In this document: piece by piece, positions 11,380 through 24,288 of the stretch
Layout of the letters: the number at the start of each line of letters is the position of its first letter
Numbering within the stretch: the stretch's first letter is position 1
NCBI GenBank assembly: GCA_963932465.1
Contig: OZ010790.1
Span: 351,689,087-351,753,086 of the forward strand
Direction: 5' to 3'
Length of the DNA: 64,000 nt
Source: Maratus speciosus
Taxonomy: Eukaryota > Arthropoda > Arachnida > Araneae > Salticidae
Translations under genes and position numbers: made by a program
The notes under the pieces: generated by a model
The model's input: only the letters and a program-made list of their open reading frames with translations
Database searches by the model: none
Told to the model about the DNA's origin: nothing

Positions 11380-14300
11380 TACATACAGCGAGTCGCAAAA
11401 TATGCATACATAATTTATTCTCTACTAATGTCTAATAATTTGTAACTAACTTAATAATGTGTTAAATTTCCTTTCATTGTTAATAAACTTGATATAGTTG
11501 TTTAAAGCAATAGAAATTCAACGTAATATGTTCTTGAAAGCTTGAGATAATTTAGGAGTGAGTTTCAAACAGATACTTTTATTCTCCTTGCAATCGCTAG
11601 TTTTAGATTTATGTTTAAGGAAGATGTAATTGTCCGAAATGTTCACAAGCAAATGTTCCTTCGATAAGGACTTCTATAATATATTTTCAACAAAATTTGC
11701 TGAGTAAATTATTGAGAAATTGAATAAAATCTGCTCAGTAAGAGACCCCATAGGTAAGTGTCTAAAAATCAAGCAACAATATTATTTAAAAAGCTTACAA
11801 TGTAAGAATTACTTTCCGAGATTAGACTCTGAATAAGATAATCCGAACCAGATAATACATTATACACTTTTCGGGATAACCTTTTATACATTGTATAAGG
11901 CATCAGAATTTATGGACAGATAAATTTAATTCTGACACGTTCCTGTAGAAATAAATTTCTAGTTTAGTATAAAATTACAAAAATGATGCTTTGAATAAAA
12001 TATTCGCTCACATTGTAAGGATATTTTGTATCTCAGTTGAATAAAAATCCTATTTATTTAATGTTCTATGTAAAGGATCTGCCCTTCTTCAAAGTAGGTT
12101 TTTCTGTGTATTCCAGTTGTATCACTTAATCCACTTACTTTATGAAGTCAAAACCTTTTCCTTTTGTAACTTCTTCCTTTCCTCTTTTATTTCTCAGTTT
12201 GTAAGCAACATTACATATATATAATATTATATTTGTAAGTATAGTTAAAGGGAAATGCTTAGATTATATCTTAGTCCCTAAGAATTTAAAATATCCTTAA
12301 TATAAATGCATCTTGATTACATACATTTGAGTTCAAAACTCACAGACCCATATAAAATGAACAACGTGTTTGAGTTTTACGACATTTATGATTTTAAGTG
12401 TAATTTTTTTTTAATTGGAGAAAAAGTACATGATATTCATTTGTAACAGTGAAGAACGTGCGTAAAAACTAAAAACGAAACATATAACATCTAGAATATT
12501 TAATACGTTTATACGATAATTCCAAACATGATTTCACTGCTGACAATTAATTGAAAAGTTAATTAAAAAATTATGTACACAAATACTTTTTATTCTGTTA
12601 ATTTTAAATTTCTCATACATCCGTTTTATACTACGTTTATTAAGGTTTTTTTTAAATATTCTTTGAGTTTTATGCTTTGATAAGTATTGTTTTAAAATTT
12701 ATTTTGCACAAATAATAAGGTAAGCGACTCAACGCTTTAATTGATCTGTGTCCACTCTAATTATCCTATGATATGGGCTATCTCTGCATAAAAATGTTTT
12801 TCAAGGCAGAAATTGTCAAAAATACACCGTTTGATAGTTTACCCTTAGTGAATGAAATACATATTGTTACTTACTTTGTCTACAATAGATATTAGTATGA
12901 ATCCCACCAATCAGAATTCTTCAGAATAAGTTTGCTTTTCTCATGGGCAAAATTACATTTTAAGCACTGAACAGCACTTACTTTCCAAGTTTTTCTACTG
13001 TTGCTTACATTTCCGGATACTCTTCAGCCTTTACAATAACCCTACTTTAAGTGTGAGACAGAAACTGGAATCAAACGGCAGGAAATATGCTGAACAAGGT
13101 GTGCAGAATTAAAGTTTCCTGGAGAAATAATATATAAACTTCGTCAGAAAGTAATAGTTTTTTTAGAGTGTTGTAGGAAGATGATGTGTATATTTTCAAC
13201 GCATACAAAAAATAATCCCCAAAACGACTAACAAGCATGCAATTTTTATACGATAAATATCGGTCGACCGGAAAAAAGATTCGTAACTGAAGCGCAACAA
13301 GTTGCCTTATACGTATAAAATTGAGAGAACTTTTCGTACCGCAGCTGAAAGTTGTTCTTAATACAATGCCAAATTCTGAAAGAAATACTGTGGGAATAAA
13401 AAAGAAAAATAAAGTTAGGATTTGAGTGAGAACTTTGAACTTTAATTACTGATGTGACTTCAAAACTCGTGCCACGCTTTGACTTTACTTTACTTTTTCT
13501 TAAGAAGCTCGATATTTGTGAAAACTTGCATAGTAATTGATACAAGCATTGCAACATAACCTGTTCCTCTTATTGTCAGAATGGAGTAGATATGTAGAAA
13601 CTTTATTGGCCTTGAGTTCGCTGCATTTGAATAAACTAAGCAAGTTTTCTTTTTAATGAGAACAAAACATGTCGAAAATGTTCAATTTGATTTGAACACC
13701 TTGAACATCAGATTCTACGGCAGCACAAGTGATAGAAACCTTAATTTGTAGTTCGAATTTTCAAACTGTAGTACTACATCTTGTTATTCATAGCAATAAA
13801 AAATAAAGCATAAAATATAAACTACATTTTCATGATAGTTGATTTTTGACCGTTGTTTAATCTTTAGGGATTTGGCAATATTCTTTAACATATGATTAAT
13901 AGTTCATAAAAGTACACACCTGCATAAAATTTAAATTTGAAGCATTTTTTATTTTCTGCAACAATTATAACTAGTTACAATTAACGATTTAAAGGCTTCT
14001 TATTTTTAGAATTGGAGTCGTTGTGAATTTAACATAGATGTTTATTCCCTTCTAAGTTGTTAAAAGATAAAAATATGACAAATTTTTCATAACTAAATTC
14101 GTGTATAAAATTGTGTTTGCTACAGGAAACATAAAACAATAAGTCTAACGGATATCCTTTGAGTTGTATGTAAATATCATGTACTTAATAAGCTTTAATG
14201 AACCTCTTTTATGGATCTTAAAGGAAATAACGAGAAATCATTCAAATCTAAAAATACTGATTATTTTAAGTTGGGCGAGTCTCCGCTCAGATTAAAGAAA

Positions 14301-14695
14301 TCAGCAAATTTGATGAACCTGTAACCTACACATGATTTTGGAGATGGTCTGCTACGCTATTGAAGGCGCTTGAAACATAAAGATATGATCCCATGCTATT
14401 GAGTCGGTGTTAGCCATACTATATTTCAATATAGTTAATAATTTAAATTATAAAAATTAAAAACCCCTGCAAATATTTATGTATTGTTTATGTACGAAAT
14501 AATATCTAGGGCATATACGTTATGGAAATATATATATATATAGATATTTAAATTTTTTTTGAAAAATTTTAAAATTTGAAGTATTGTAGGTGACTTAGCA
14601 CATAAGAAAACACAAATACTCCGAAAAGAATTGTTGGTTCTGTGAATTGTTTCACCTTCTTCGATATCGAGATTATACGAATCGACAGTTTAACA

Positions 14696-14700
<5 letters not shown>

Positions 14701-14734
<34 letters not shown>
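14701..14734. repeat. (AT)n microsatellite
   Basis: Seventeen AT units; a second shorter tract follows at 14767-14787. Confidence 0.95.
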
Positions 14735-14740
<6 letters not shown>

Positions 14741-15720
14741 GAGAAGGTTAGTTTCAAAACTTGCCTTATATATATATATATATATACTAATGTATGCACT
14801 AATCTCTAAAAGCTTCACATAATTTATTGCTTATAATAATTTTATATGTATAGCGCATAAGTTTTTGCTAAATCTTGCATAAACAGATATACGCGTTATG
14901 GGAAATTACAAAATCACAAGCGAAAGGAAGTTTTGAATAGAGTTTAAATATAGTTTAAAGAGATATACACTAATTAAAACTTCAAAATAAATAAAACAGA
15001 AGTTGCTGTAACACTTCGCTGAATGCAATGTATAAGCTGAATGCAACATTTTATAAGGAATCATGACCAGAAAACATGATACTGTTCTGGTGCACTAGTT
15101 CTTCGTTATTCAGTTCTATGTTCTTTGTAACTTTTTCTCTACAATACACAGCGACACATTTTTCCCTAACAGCGACTTTGAGGACTTTTCTTGTGAAATT
15201 CTCCTTTCAACGTCGTAAATATTTCCATCATTAACTATGCCTTATTAAAGCTCTATCCTGCCGCTTCAGATATCTCTGAATAGAGTCCGCCTGCTAAATT
15301 TAGATTCTTTTTTTTATTTGAATTATTTTTACATTTAACTTTTGTAATTTTCATAAAACAGCATTAAATAACAGGTTGTGGTTTGTTGAAGTTTCAAGAT
15401 ATCCGACTACTAATATTTCTCTCATTAAATCGTATATTTAAATGATTAAGTAGCATGGGAATTTATCTGATTAAAACATAAACACATTTTAAGGTTTTCT
15501 TTTAGATGATTAGGAACGAAGTAGAAATGTGTATGTTTTTGCATCATTAAACGCTTATTTTGACCTTTAAATTGTTCGGGGTCAGGCGTACAATTAGTAG
15601 TACATGTCTTTTCATTGAGCGTTATTTTGTCATAACAATTACTTTTATTGTTATCTACATATAATAGAGATAGTATATGTCTCTATATTTCTGATTGTGA
15701 ATTCATTTATATTTTGTAGT

Positions 15721-15721
<1 letters not shown>

Positions 15722-15761
<40 letters not shown>
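15722..15761. repeat. (AAT)n microsatellite
   Basis: About 13 TAA/AAT units in a row. Confidence 0.95.
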
Positions 15762-15762
<1 letters not shown>

Positions 15763-16118
15763 GTTTGCCTAATTCTCTTTGCAGCGCTGACGATTCTTTT
15801 ATTTTAAACATATATTTCATTCTTCAAATTAAAAAAATCGGTTACTTTCTGAATGAACCATGTGTGGTAAAGCGCAAAAAAATATTAGAAAGTTGTAATG
15901 TCTGTTAAACCCTTTTGTAATATGATGTTCCCCAAACTTCTCCAAAAACTCTTCCTTAGTCTATTCGCATATGAGTATGAACTGAATAATATTCAAAATA
16001 ACTACATTCGTTACATTTCAAACAAAAACATGTTCATTAAACTTCAGTAAATCTATTTGGATAGCTACCATTAACATCTATAACGTAAAAGTAATTTTGT
16101 TCTCAAAAGTGAAAATAT

Positions 16119-16136
16119 CGGACCCGAAAGGGTTAA
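16119..16136 (-). mobile_element. piggyBac-type terminus
   Basis: Read on the minus strand this is TTAACCCTTTCGGG, the same style as the TTAA-CCCTTTC ends at 47287 and 58224. TTAAACCCTTTT at 15905 could be the partner of a MITE of about 225 bp, but that match is weak. Confidence 0.35.
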
Positions 16137-17170
16137 GAAACCAACTTTTATTAAATTGTATTAAAAATTTCATCTTTCGGACTCGCATTTTCTTAATCCT
16201 GCATAATCTGTAGCGATGAACAGTATTACAGATTTTTCTGTTTAACTTAAAATGATTGAAACTATAATAACGTTAACATAACCGTTTAGAGATAAGATGG
16301 TTCTATTAAATTTTTGAATTTTTATCAAAATGGCAGACTCTCGTAAGAACGTATCTGCTTGCAAAAGAAAATTGAATTTTGCTTCGTTAAAATACAAACA
16401 AATTTAAAATTTAAAACAAGTATACATTCTCTACAAGGGAAAGATGAAGTCTTCCCTTTAAAAAGATACTCTATAGATCTGCTTATCTCTTGCTCAGATA
16501 TTTCTGGTACAGACTTAAAAGAATTGTTTCCATAAAATGGCCATTAAAGTTGGGCAATAAACACCGTTATAATAAAATATTGTGCTATAAGAACAGAATA
16601 TATGTTCCATATAAGACTAATTAAAAAAATATTTTTAATGAGGAATTGTGAACGTCAAACATTCACAATATACTGGAAAAGAAAATTAATTTTTTCAAGT
16701 AAAAAAAAATCACATGCATCATTAATTGGGGCAAAGATTACTATCCCAAGTGATCCGTACCCAAAACTAGCGTTTATAAGCCTCTTGAATAATATTCAAA
16801 ATAACTGATTTTGTTAATTTTAACTTACACGTATTTCCTTAATAAAATGAAAAGTTTGGTCCCAAAAAATAAATATTTCTTTAACTTTTTCCAAGCATAT
16901 TAAATTTAATAAATCATTATTCTTTAATTCAGGTTCAAAATTGTTAAGATCGATGACAAAAACTAAGCAGCTCCAATCACCTTAAATAATATTCCAATTA
17001 AGTTATGTTGTTAGTTTTAACGCCTGCGCTTAACTTTAGGCAGCATGACGAATACGAACATATTTTAATTTTTACAGTATATGCAAAGTGCATGATGTTT
17101 CTTAAAAAATCCTAATGCAGAAATTCATATCTTCAAAGGGATTTCTTTTATAATAAAAATTTTAAAAAAT

Positions 17171-17237
17171 ATGTGGTCCATCTGACCAGAACTACTCCGG
17201 ATGAGATGGACCATATGAATGGGAGAAATGGACCACA
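17171..17237 (-). repeat. dispersed repeat, TGGTCCATCTC family
   Basis: The reverse complement of this segment carries TGGTCCATTTCTCCCAT and GGTCCATCTCATCCGG. These match CGGTCCATCTCTCCCAT and GGTACATCTCACCCG at 24289-24330, so the two are members of one dispersed family in opposite orientation. The pogo-like fragment just beyond (17341-17508) may belong to the same element. Confidence 0.6.
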
Positions 17238-17340
17238 ATAAAATAGTGAAATAATTGCATATATAATATTAAATTTATGAAAGTTTACTTTCATTACATG
17301 AAAATTAAATAAACTTACAATTAATTTATAATTAATTTAA

Positions 17341-17508
17341 GTTCATTCCTTTTGCTCTAGCGACTGAGACGCATTTTGCTTTCCATATTGAGAGTGTTGT
17401 ATTTCGAGCAAGGAATGATTGCAATCAGTTATAACCAGCCTTCTTGGCTTCCTTATTAAAAGTATATTGCATGTTAAGTTTTTCCGTTATTCGCATGCCA
17501 TAGACTTT
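17341..17508 (-). pseudogene. pogo/Tigger-like transposase fragment (CENP-B-type HTH)
   Basis: Fifty-six codons on the minus strand read through FNKEAKKAGYN, a stop, then LQSFLARNTTLSIW and VARAKGMN. This matches the second DNA-binding helix-turn-helix of pogo/Tigger transposases, whose typical pattern is a G-x-x-W-L-x-x-F-L-x-R-x-P block ending in S-x-A-R-A. The Trp of that block is replaced by a TGA stop (TGG to TGA). Such proteins bind their element's TIRs through this domain. Only the DNA-binding part is visible; the DDE catalytic part is missing. The fragment lies beside the TGGTCCATCTC repeat and is probably the coding relic of that element. Confidence 0.6.
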
Positions 17509-17994
17509 ACGGAGTCTCTACACGGTGTAAAACTCCTGTTCTGTAGTTTAGTACTTACATGAGTAACAATTTTGTTTTCGTTTTCACATTTTTCTCTTTC
17601 ACCAATAACCGGAAATGTGAAAATCTAGTCCATAAACAGAAATGTGCCGTCTGTGTGGCTGCAAAATTTAAAAAACTGCTATAAAATTTAAAAAAGAAAA
17701 TAACTTAATAATTTACCGAATAGTGGACTTAAACATTTAATCTATAATGGTAATACGTTAACAGAAGCATTTTTTTTCAAAAAAGTATTTTAAAAATACA
17801 CATTATTGTTCAAATCAGTATTACAATTTCCACGTAATAATTAAACAAATCCAGATATTGTTATATATTTCGGAATAATATGAATTAGTAAAAAAATATT
17901 AACCAGTAAAATTAACAAAACATTAAATAGTAAATATTGCAGCATATTCTAAATGTCTGCATTTTGTATGCAGTCATTATATTTATGTTTGAAG

Positions 17995-18595
17995 CAGTGG
18001 TTCCCAACGTGTGACGTACATCCTAGTGGGGGGGGGGGGATTGACTTTTTGAGGGTTAATTCCAAATTTGATACTCATGCATTTGATGTTAGTTTTTAAC
18101 CTTTAGGAAAAATGGTGATTGTCCTCCTCAGGGTAGGAAGTCAAAAGCATATCTGAAGCTTTTCATTTGTTTAATCCGCATTTTATTCTTTTCTGATTGG
18201 TCTATACAGTAATCTGTATTTCCCTTTAATTTCAACAGAGATTTATACTTCTGTTGCCACTATGACAATGAAATTTCATTTAAAATTGGTCGATGGAAAA
18301 GCCTTTTCCCGAACAACCAATGGAATGCTTGGATAATACGTAAGTTTCAGGTGGATAATAGGTAAGGATCAGGATATCTGAGGAGTCGCAGGCGATTTTT
18401 GTTGCTTGCAATTTTCACATGTAATAGCACTATTAATTTTTAATTCATGGCGTACGTAATGTATGATCAACGCCGTGCGATTTTTTATGTCTTAAATTTT
18501 AGTCTTTGAAAAAATCATTTTCCAAATGGTCGTTGTAATTTGTTAAATTGCTTTTTTTTTTGGGGGGGGGGGTTGGGGGGCAACGTTGGAGACTA
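17995..18595. mobile_element. hAT-like non-autonomous element
   Basis: The left end CAGTGGTTCCCAACGTG is a classic hAT terminus. At 18581-18595 CAACGTTGGAGACTA is a decayed version of its reverse complement. The interior of about 570 bp has G-runs at both ends and no coding. No matching 8-bp target duplication is visible, so the right boundary is approximate. Confidence 0.45.
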
Positions 18596-19090
18596 AAAAT
18601 AAATGTACTACCTGCAAAAGTTAAAATAATGTATTTTTGTTGAATTTTATAAAAAGTTCCCGATGAAAAGTACAAAATAGACTGAACACAGAATAATTAT
18701 TAGAATAAATTTTGAAAAAAGAATAATTTATTTTCTTTTTAATCTAATATGGGCCATTCTGACAATCTTTTGACTCTCGGGAATAAAAAACCGGTGAAAT
18801 TAAACTTGCTAAAATAACATTTTAATCTCATAGACGAATACCTTAATAATTAAAAAGAAAAAAAAAATGGTCAGCATCGAAAAATGTTTCATTTAACTGA
18901 GGTTTATGTTAAACTTGCGAGTTTAATTTTCCTTACCATTTTACCACTAAAACTTTTTATTTTCTTCTCAACTTTTACTTATAATGAATTTGCATAGTAC
19001 CCAATGCACATTCAAATAAGTAATAATAACAATGTAGTATTTTTAGTACAAAATTTTGGAATAACATTGTCTTAAGAGGGTGTTAAAGAA

Positions 19091-19208
19091 GGACGGTAAG
19101 GTAAAAAAAAGGGGACGGTATAGGAAAAAAAAGGCCCAAATGGGAAAAAAAAGGATGGTATAGGAAAGAAGGGCCCAAATGAGAAAAAAAGGGACGGTAA
19201 GGATGGAA
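19091..19208. repeat. degenerate minisatellite, GGACGGTATAGG units
   Basis: Two to three units of about 38-41 bp alternate GGACGGTATAGG plus A-run with GGCCCAAATGGG plus A-run. Single related motifs recur downstream (GGGACGGTTAG near 19366, GGGACGGTAAGG near 19549, GTCGGTATAGG near 19746), so the array seems to be part of a larger decayed repeat ending near 19790. Confidence 0.6.
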
Positions 19209-20138
19209 CACCAAGGAAAATTACCACTTATTTTAGGCAAATCATGTTAAGACTCAGTGGTAGCCACCATATTCATTGATGTTTAGAAACAGTTATTTAC
19301 ATTAGATTAAATTAAAAATATATATATTTACCTCAAAAAGTGCAGGAATAAACGTTGGGGACGGTTAGACTACGAATAAAGCCACGATCTTGAAATTGAT
19401 ATTTAAATGCTGATTTAAATTCTGCAATAAATTTCCTGTGAAAGAATTTTAGACATTCTTTCTATAGCATACTTCTGCATGAGAAAAAACGTGAAAAAAA
19501 TTCTGTGGCTGCATCTGAAGAGATTTTCTGTATAAGTTGAGCAAGAGGGACGGTAAGGATGAAAAACCCAGGGACAGAGTTCAAAAAATAATATTAACCA
19601 TAAAAATGTGTGTAGGTTAATTTTTTGCTACATATTTATATAAAACAATTGTCCCAGTTTCGGAAAAAAATTACATCGAATTACATTTATTGAAACAATT
19701 TTATACAGACAGCTCCAAACATAAAAATCAGCATCAGGGACACGGGTCGGTATAGGACTTTTCCTGGTATTTGGTCCCTCAACGTCGTCCAAAACTTATT
19801 TATCTCGTTAATATTGTTATGCGATCATGCAATGGGATGTTCCCTAGTATATGAAATTAAAAAAAACACAAAAAAAAAACTCTGTTAAAATAAAATAATT
19901 ATTCAGGGACATAAAAGTTAAAAGATTGTGAGAATGCCCCATATAAAAAAATTCTGTTATTTTCTGGTTATTAATATGTATATATATATATATATATAGC
20001 AATTGTTTTCAACACTTATTTTTTTATGGAATTTGCCTTGTATATCTATTAAGTCTAACGAAAAAATTTTGCCGCATAATGTTCTTTTGCGCCTACTTTT
20101 TGTAAATTCTGATTTCTTCATTAGCACCACTTTTTGAA

Positions 20139-20201
20139 ATGGTAAAATTCCCATAGTTTTCACATTTCACATTAAGGTGAAAGGAATGGGAATTTTACCA
20201 T
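20139..20201. repeat. hairpin with 16-bp perfect stem
   Basis: ATGGTAAAATTCCCAT at 20139-20154 pairs with ATGGGAATTTTACCAT at 20186-20201. A second inner stem (TTTCAC with GTGAAA) shortens the loop. It lies about 320 bp upstream of a Helitron-type end. Confidence 0.8.
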
Positions 20202-20454
20202 ATCGTCACATTTACGTCACATTACACTTTTTACGTAAAATGAACAAAAAATAATATTGCAAAACAGTTTAAATTTAAAAATTGCGCAGAACATTTATTT
20301 GATATTTTAAGATTATCATAATATTTCATTTCTAACAAAAGTATTTTCACGTGAATATTAAAAAAAGAAAGAAAAGTTTGGTGAAAATTACGTCAGTTTA
20401 TAATTGTCAGATTCAAATTATAATTCAATCTTTTTAAAGCGGATCAAATTAGCG

Positions 20455-20523
20455 CGCTGTTAGAGTCTGCGGTGTCTGAACGGGGGTTGACGAGCATAGC
20501 TGGTAGGGGCAGAGCCCCCTAGT
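20455..20523 (+). mobile_element. Helitron 3' terminus
   Basis: GGGGC-AGA-GCCCC at 20506-20518 forms a tight hairpin directly followed by CTAGT at 20519-20523. A GC-rich hairpin plus CTRRT, set in a locally GC-rich block, is the typical 3' end of Helitrons. No 5' TC end was identified, and no Rep/helicase coding lies upstream, so the copy is non-autonomous or truncated. Confidence 0.55.
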
Positions 20524-22486
20524 TGTATAAAAAATTTGTTTTGACTTATTTGTTTTGAAATTGAAATTGTTTTGAAAAATTTCTTTTGTATTTTTTTGTT
20601 ATTAATGAAAAAAAAAAGCTTAAAAAGCGTTATTTAAAAAAGTCATATTTTAAACGCTTATGAACTCTTGTTATAACGCGACAAAGCAAGAACAATTAAA
20701 AATCTGCTTTTCATGTCTTTGAAAGACTTCAGCGGCTAGTAAGCAGCTACAGAGAAATGAATAATGCTTTATAGCTGGGAAGCAATATCGCTTTACATCA
20801 ATCACAGTCCAATTCGATACAAAAATCTGGCCATTTGCTAAAAACAACGCTTTTCGCAGTAGGAAAACACATGTTCGATTATTCATTTTTCATTATCTGT
20901 TAACATATGTTTCTGGCAATCTCTTATAATTTGACAGTTATTTTATTTCAAGAAATCATTATTGTTCATTTTAATAATGTAACTGGTTTCATAAGGTATG
21001 AAACAAAGATCGTTTTAACACTTCAGACAGAGTGATAAAAATTAAAATAATTGCAATTTGTTGTGTAGATAAATACGGTAGTGTGGAATTATTTGAGTCG
21101 ATAGGGTATTTTGGAATGGAAGGGTAAAAATACGTTCTCAAGTTTTTTGGAATAAAAAGAGAAAAGATTATCTCTAGTAAAGGATGCGGACAAAGGATGG
21201 TTCTGAAGTTTAAAGATGATTTTTAATTTAAATTTTTTGGGAGGCGTTGGATAAAAGATGGCGATTTCTTTGAATTTAAAATATTTAAATTGGGAAGAGG
21301 GTTTTTTTTTTTTTTTGGATGGGGGCTGTTTTAATTTTCTTCATATTATTATAATTATTTATTGTTATTATTATTTTTTACTTTGTCATTCTTGCGTTTT
21401 TAGAAATTGAAAGCTGGAAAGCTTCTTTATTTCTCTAATTTATTTTGCTGAAAAAAAAGAAAGATAATAGCATCGTATAATTTATAACGACACTTAACTT
21501 TAATACAATTGTAATTAATTTGAAAAATATATTTGTACGTACGAAATTTGTTTGGATGAATTGCTTTTGATAAAAAGTATATAAACAATATTTTCATGTT
21601 CTTATGGAATTAACTTTAAATATGCGTTGATAGATATGGCTATCGGGGATCAAATTTCCCTTTTTTACAAATCAGACTTTTAAAACTGTGTTTATTTTTA
21701 TGCAGGGTATCTCTTATTATCGTTTAGGAATAGCTGATAACCGTTAGTTTTAGAGGTATTGTGCCAATTACAAAAATCGTTTAAATTTTGCTTATATAAA
21801 AATCGATTTATGTTAAAATAAATAAGTTTTAAATAGTTAAGAAATTACAAATTTTATACAATATCTGTGTCTCATAAGTGTTATTTAGAAAAGGTGTTCT
21901 AACAAGTTAAACAGCAAAAATTAATTCTGTGACCAAAACTTACTGAGTTTTTATGCTTTGAATTTTATAAATTTTCAACGTTTTAGTCACAGTAAATGGA
22001 AAAACGTATTTTTAGTGTTAAAAAACACTGAAAGTGCATGAAATTCAAAGTATCATACATAGGTGATTTTTTCTCTTGCAAAAATTAAGTTTTTAACCAC
22101 AAACTAAGTTAATGATATGGATTCATCTCAATAGAAAACAACGTCTATACTTACGTCTCAAAGTTATTTCAAACATTTTCTTTAAAGGCCTTCTATCTAA
22201 AAATATTTTTATATTATACGCAGGGATTAGTTATATGTTATAAAAATAACAGGTTGTTGGAACCTGTTATTCTCCGCAATTGTGAAACGCTGGAACACTA
22301 TTAACCAAAATTAACTGTATTTCCCATCTCAATGTCTTACATAGTGTGGGGAGTTGGGAAGGGGGGGAGGGGACATCGTGATTTTTCATGCGATTTTGTG
22401 GGTCGTAGACAATAAGATTTTGGTAAACACTGGTTTGGAGCAATGCAAGCATACTGGCGTCCGGCACTGTACACACAGGTATTTTG
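20524..22486. other. AT-rich stretch without a recognisable gene
   Basis: No gene is seen. A small perfect hairpin (ATAACAGGTT, 5-nt loop, AACCTGTTAT) lies at 22246-22270. Around 22330-22432 there is a G-run followed by TTTTGGTAAACACTG, which resembles a right-hand hAT end; its left partner was not found. Confidence 0.5.
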
Positions 22487-22768
22487 TCATTGTCTATGAC
22501 AGAAAAAACATACTTTGCGTTTAAGAAGTATTAAGTAATCACCTATCTGTAGAACATTTTCAACAGATTTTTGACGAATGCGAGATATAATAAAGCGCAA
22601 TTCTCGGGGTAACTGACGCTTTTCTAGCTGGAACTCAGAATTTATATTTTCATCAACTAAAATACATTCAACATCGCTTAAGTCACTTCCTACTTCATCA
22701 AATCATTGCAAAATAGTTTCCTCAAAGTCTTTATTACCATAGCTTACCCGCTTAGACGGCACAACCAT
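22487..22768 (-). pseudogene. probable piggyBac-like transposase N-terminus
   Basis: From ATG at 22768 the minus strand reads 93 codons with one internal TGA. It includes KRVSYGNKDFEETIL and then an acidic stretch, FDEVGSDLSDVECI. Acidic, Ser/Asp-rich N-termini of this type are typical of piggyBac-like transposases. A splice-acceptor-like TTTTATTTTCAG lies just upstream of the start. The catalytic domain is absent. The call rests on composition and motif style, so it is less firm than the other piggyBac remnants. Confidence 0.45.
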
Positions 22769-22962
22769 TTCAGTATCCCAAAGCAGAAATGTACATAAAC
22801 GGAAACACGCCGTCTCACAGACTGCGCTGAAAATAAAATAATTTTTCTTTCAATAACTAAAAATACACAAATGGTGTTGGAAATGGTTGGTAGGGGTAGA
22901 TGACCATAGCGTAAGTATTAGGTTGCGTGATAAGATTGACGACGCGTTCATTTTTGTGTAAA

Positions 22963-23313
22963 GGGTACCGTCAAACGCGGCTACTTTGGGCAAGTTTTTC
23001 CTGGTTCCACTAACATTTCTATTATTAAAAATTATTATATATGATTTTTCAACGTTGAAATTGAATTTTAATTAATTAGCAGGAAACAATGAAGCAAACT
23101 GTATGGTTTTAAAGAAGCATTTCTTTATTTTTTTATTTTTTAACTTTTTCAAAAATTTTGGAACAAAGTAGCCCCTGCTGGGGAGGACTTTGGTCCATTC
23201 ACTTATTTTCATATAAAGTGAGTACGATTCATATGTTGGAATATTGAAACTAATTAGAAATTGATTGCAATAGGATCTGCTAATGAATTAACGCTTGAAA
23301 CTTGATAAACAAT

Positions 23314-23351
<38 letters not shown>

Positions 23352-23991
23352 ACATTTAGAAACATTAAATCAAATATTAATATTAAAGACACGAGAAACA
23401 GTTTTCGTCATGTTATCCTCAGCAATTGGAACAAAAATAATTACTGTAACATTTTGCTAAAGTAATATTTGAAAAAAAAAATATTTAATACATTTTTAAC
23501 AGATTTGATTGTATAAAAGGCATTTCTGAGTAACTAGGGCTACTTCCGGACCAAAAAAAGGCCTGGCAGAAAGTAGCCCCGAAAGACTAGCTTTCATTTA
23601 TGATTTATGAAAACAAAAACATTTTCTGTCAGAATAAAAAGTTAAAGGAAAAACTATGATCACACATGGGTTACAGGTTATTAAAGGTAATATTTTGACA
23701 CTTACTTTATTTGTATCTCTTACCCAGACTGTCTCAGTATAGAAAGTTTGGAGAGTTAAAAACTACACACGAAAACAGTTGTTTACAAGCACATACAATG
23801 TTGCCACTAAAAAAATTTAATAACCTCCAAACTATTCAAATACCCTATAGTAGGGTCTAAAATATTTTTAAAGGCCAAAAACTCCGAATTATCTTGCATT
23901 GTTTGTTCAATACGAAGAATACAACCTTTGTTTATGGGATGTATCAAAAGTAACACCGCAAGGGCAAAAGCAGCCCCTGTTGACGGTAGAT
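22963..23991. mobile_element. non-autonomous element with TACCGTCAA ends
   Basis: The left end GGGTACCGTCAAACGCGGCT and the reverse-complemented right end TCTACCGTCAACAGGGGCT align well over about 30 bp. The motif AGTAGCCCC recurs inside at about 23168 and 23573, and GGGCTACTT at 23538, so the interior contains extra inverted copies of the end. A 33-base poly-T lies at 23315-23347. No protein is encoded and no target duplication is clear. The superfamily is left open. Confidence 0.55.
23315..23347. repeat. poly-T tract
   Basis: 33 consecutive T inside the preceding element. Confidence 0.9.
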
Positions 23992-24288
23992 ATGTAGACG
24001 CAACCATCTCACAGATAGTTTTCGGTTAATGGTTAACGTAGTTTTAGGAATGCTAAACGTCTTTGTTCTTTTACTGACGTTCATATTCTTTTCTTCAACG
24101 GATTTAGGAGAATTGAAAAAAATATTTTCAGTCAATTCCCCGGTGTAGACGAAACTTTTATAATATACGTAGTGGGCATTTTCTGAAAACAGAAAAAAAT
24201 ATCACACCTTAGTGTTTTAAAATCAGGTCTTTAAAAAGCTAAATTTGAAATTCAAGATTATATTGTCCAACCCTCACGGCAGACAACC

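Larger units (their letters stand above)
11380..17170. other. AT-rich stretch without a recognisable gene
   Basis: No gene is recognised. The minus-strand 103-codon open frame at 13246-13557 shows no domain or convincing composition. Microsatellites lie at 14701-14734, 14767-14787 and 15722-15761. A piggyBac-type terminus (TTAACCCTTTCGGG on the minus strand) is present at 16133, and two related copies of an AATAATATTCAAAATAACT-containing segment lie near 15985 and 16787. Confidence 0.55.

Noticed and set aside
13246..13557. 103-codon open frame on the minus strand
   Set aside because: No domain, no splice or composition support, and the peptide looks like random AT-rich translation.
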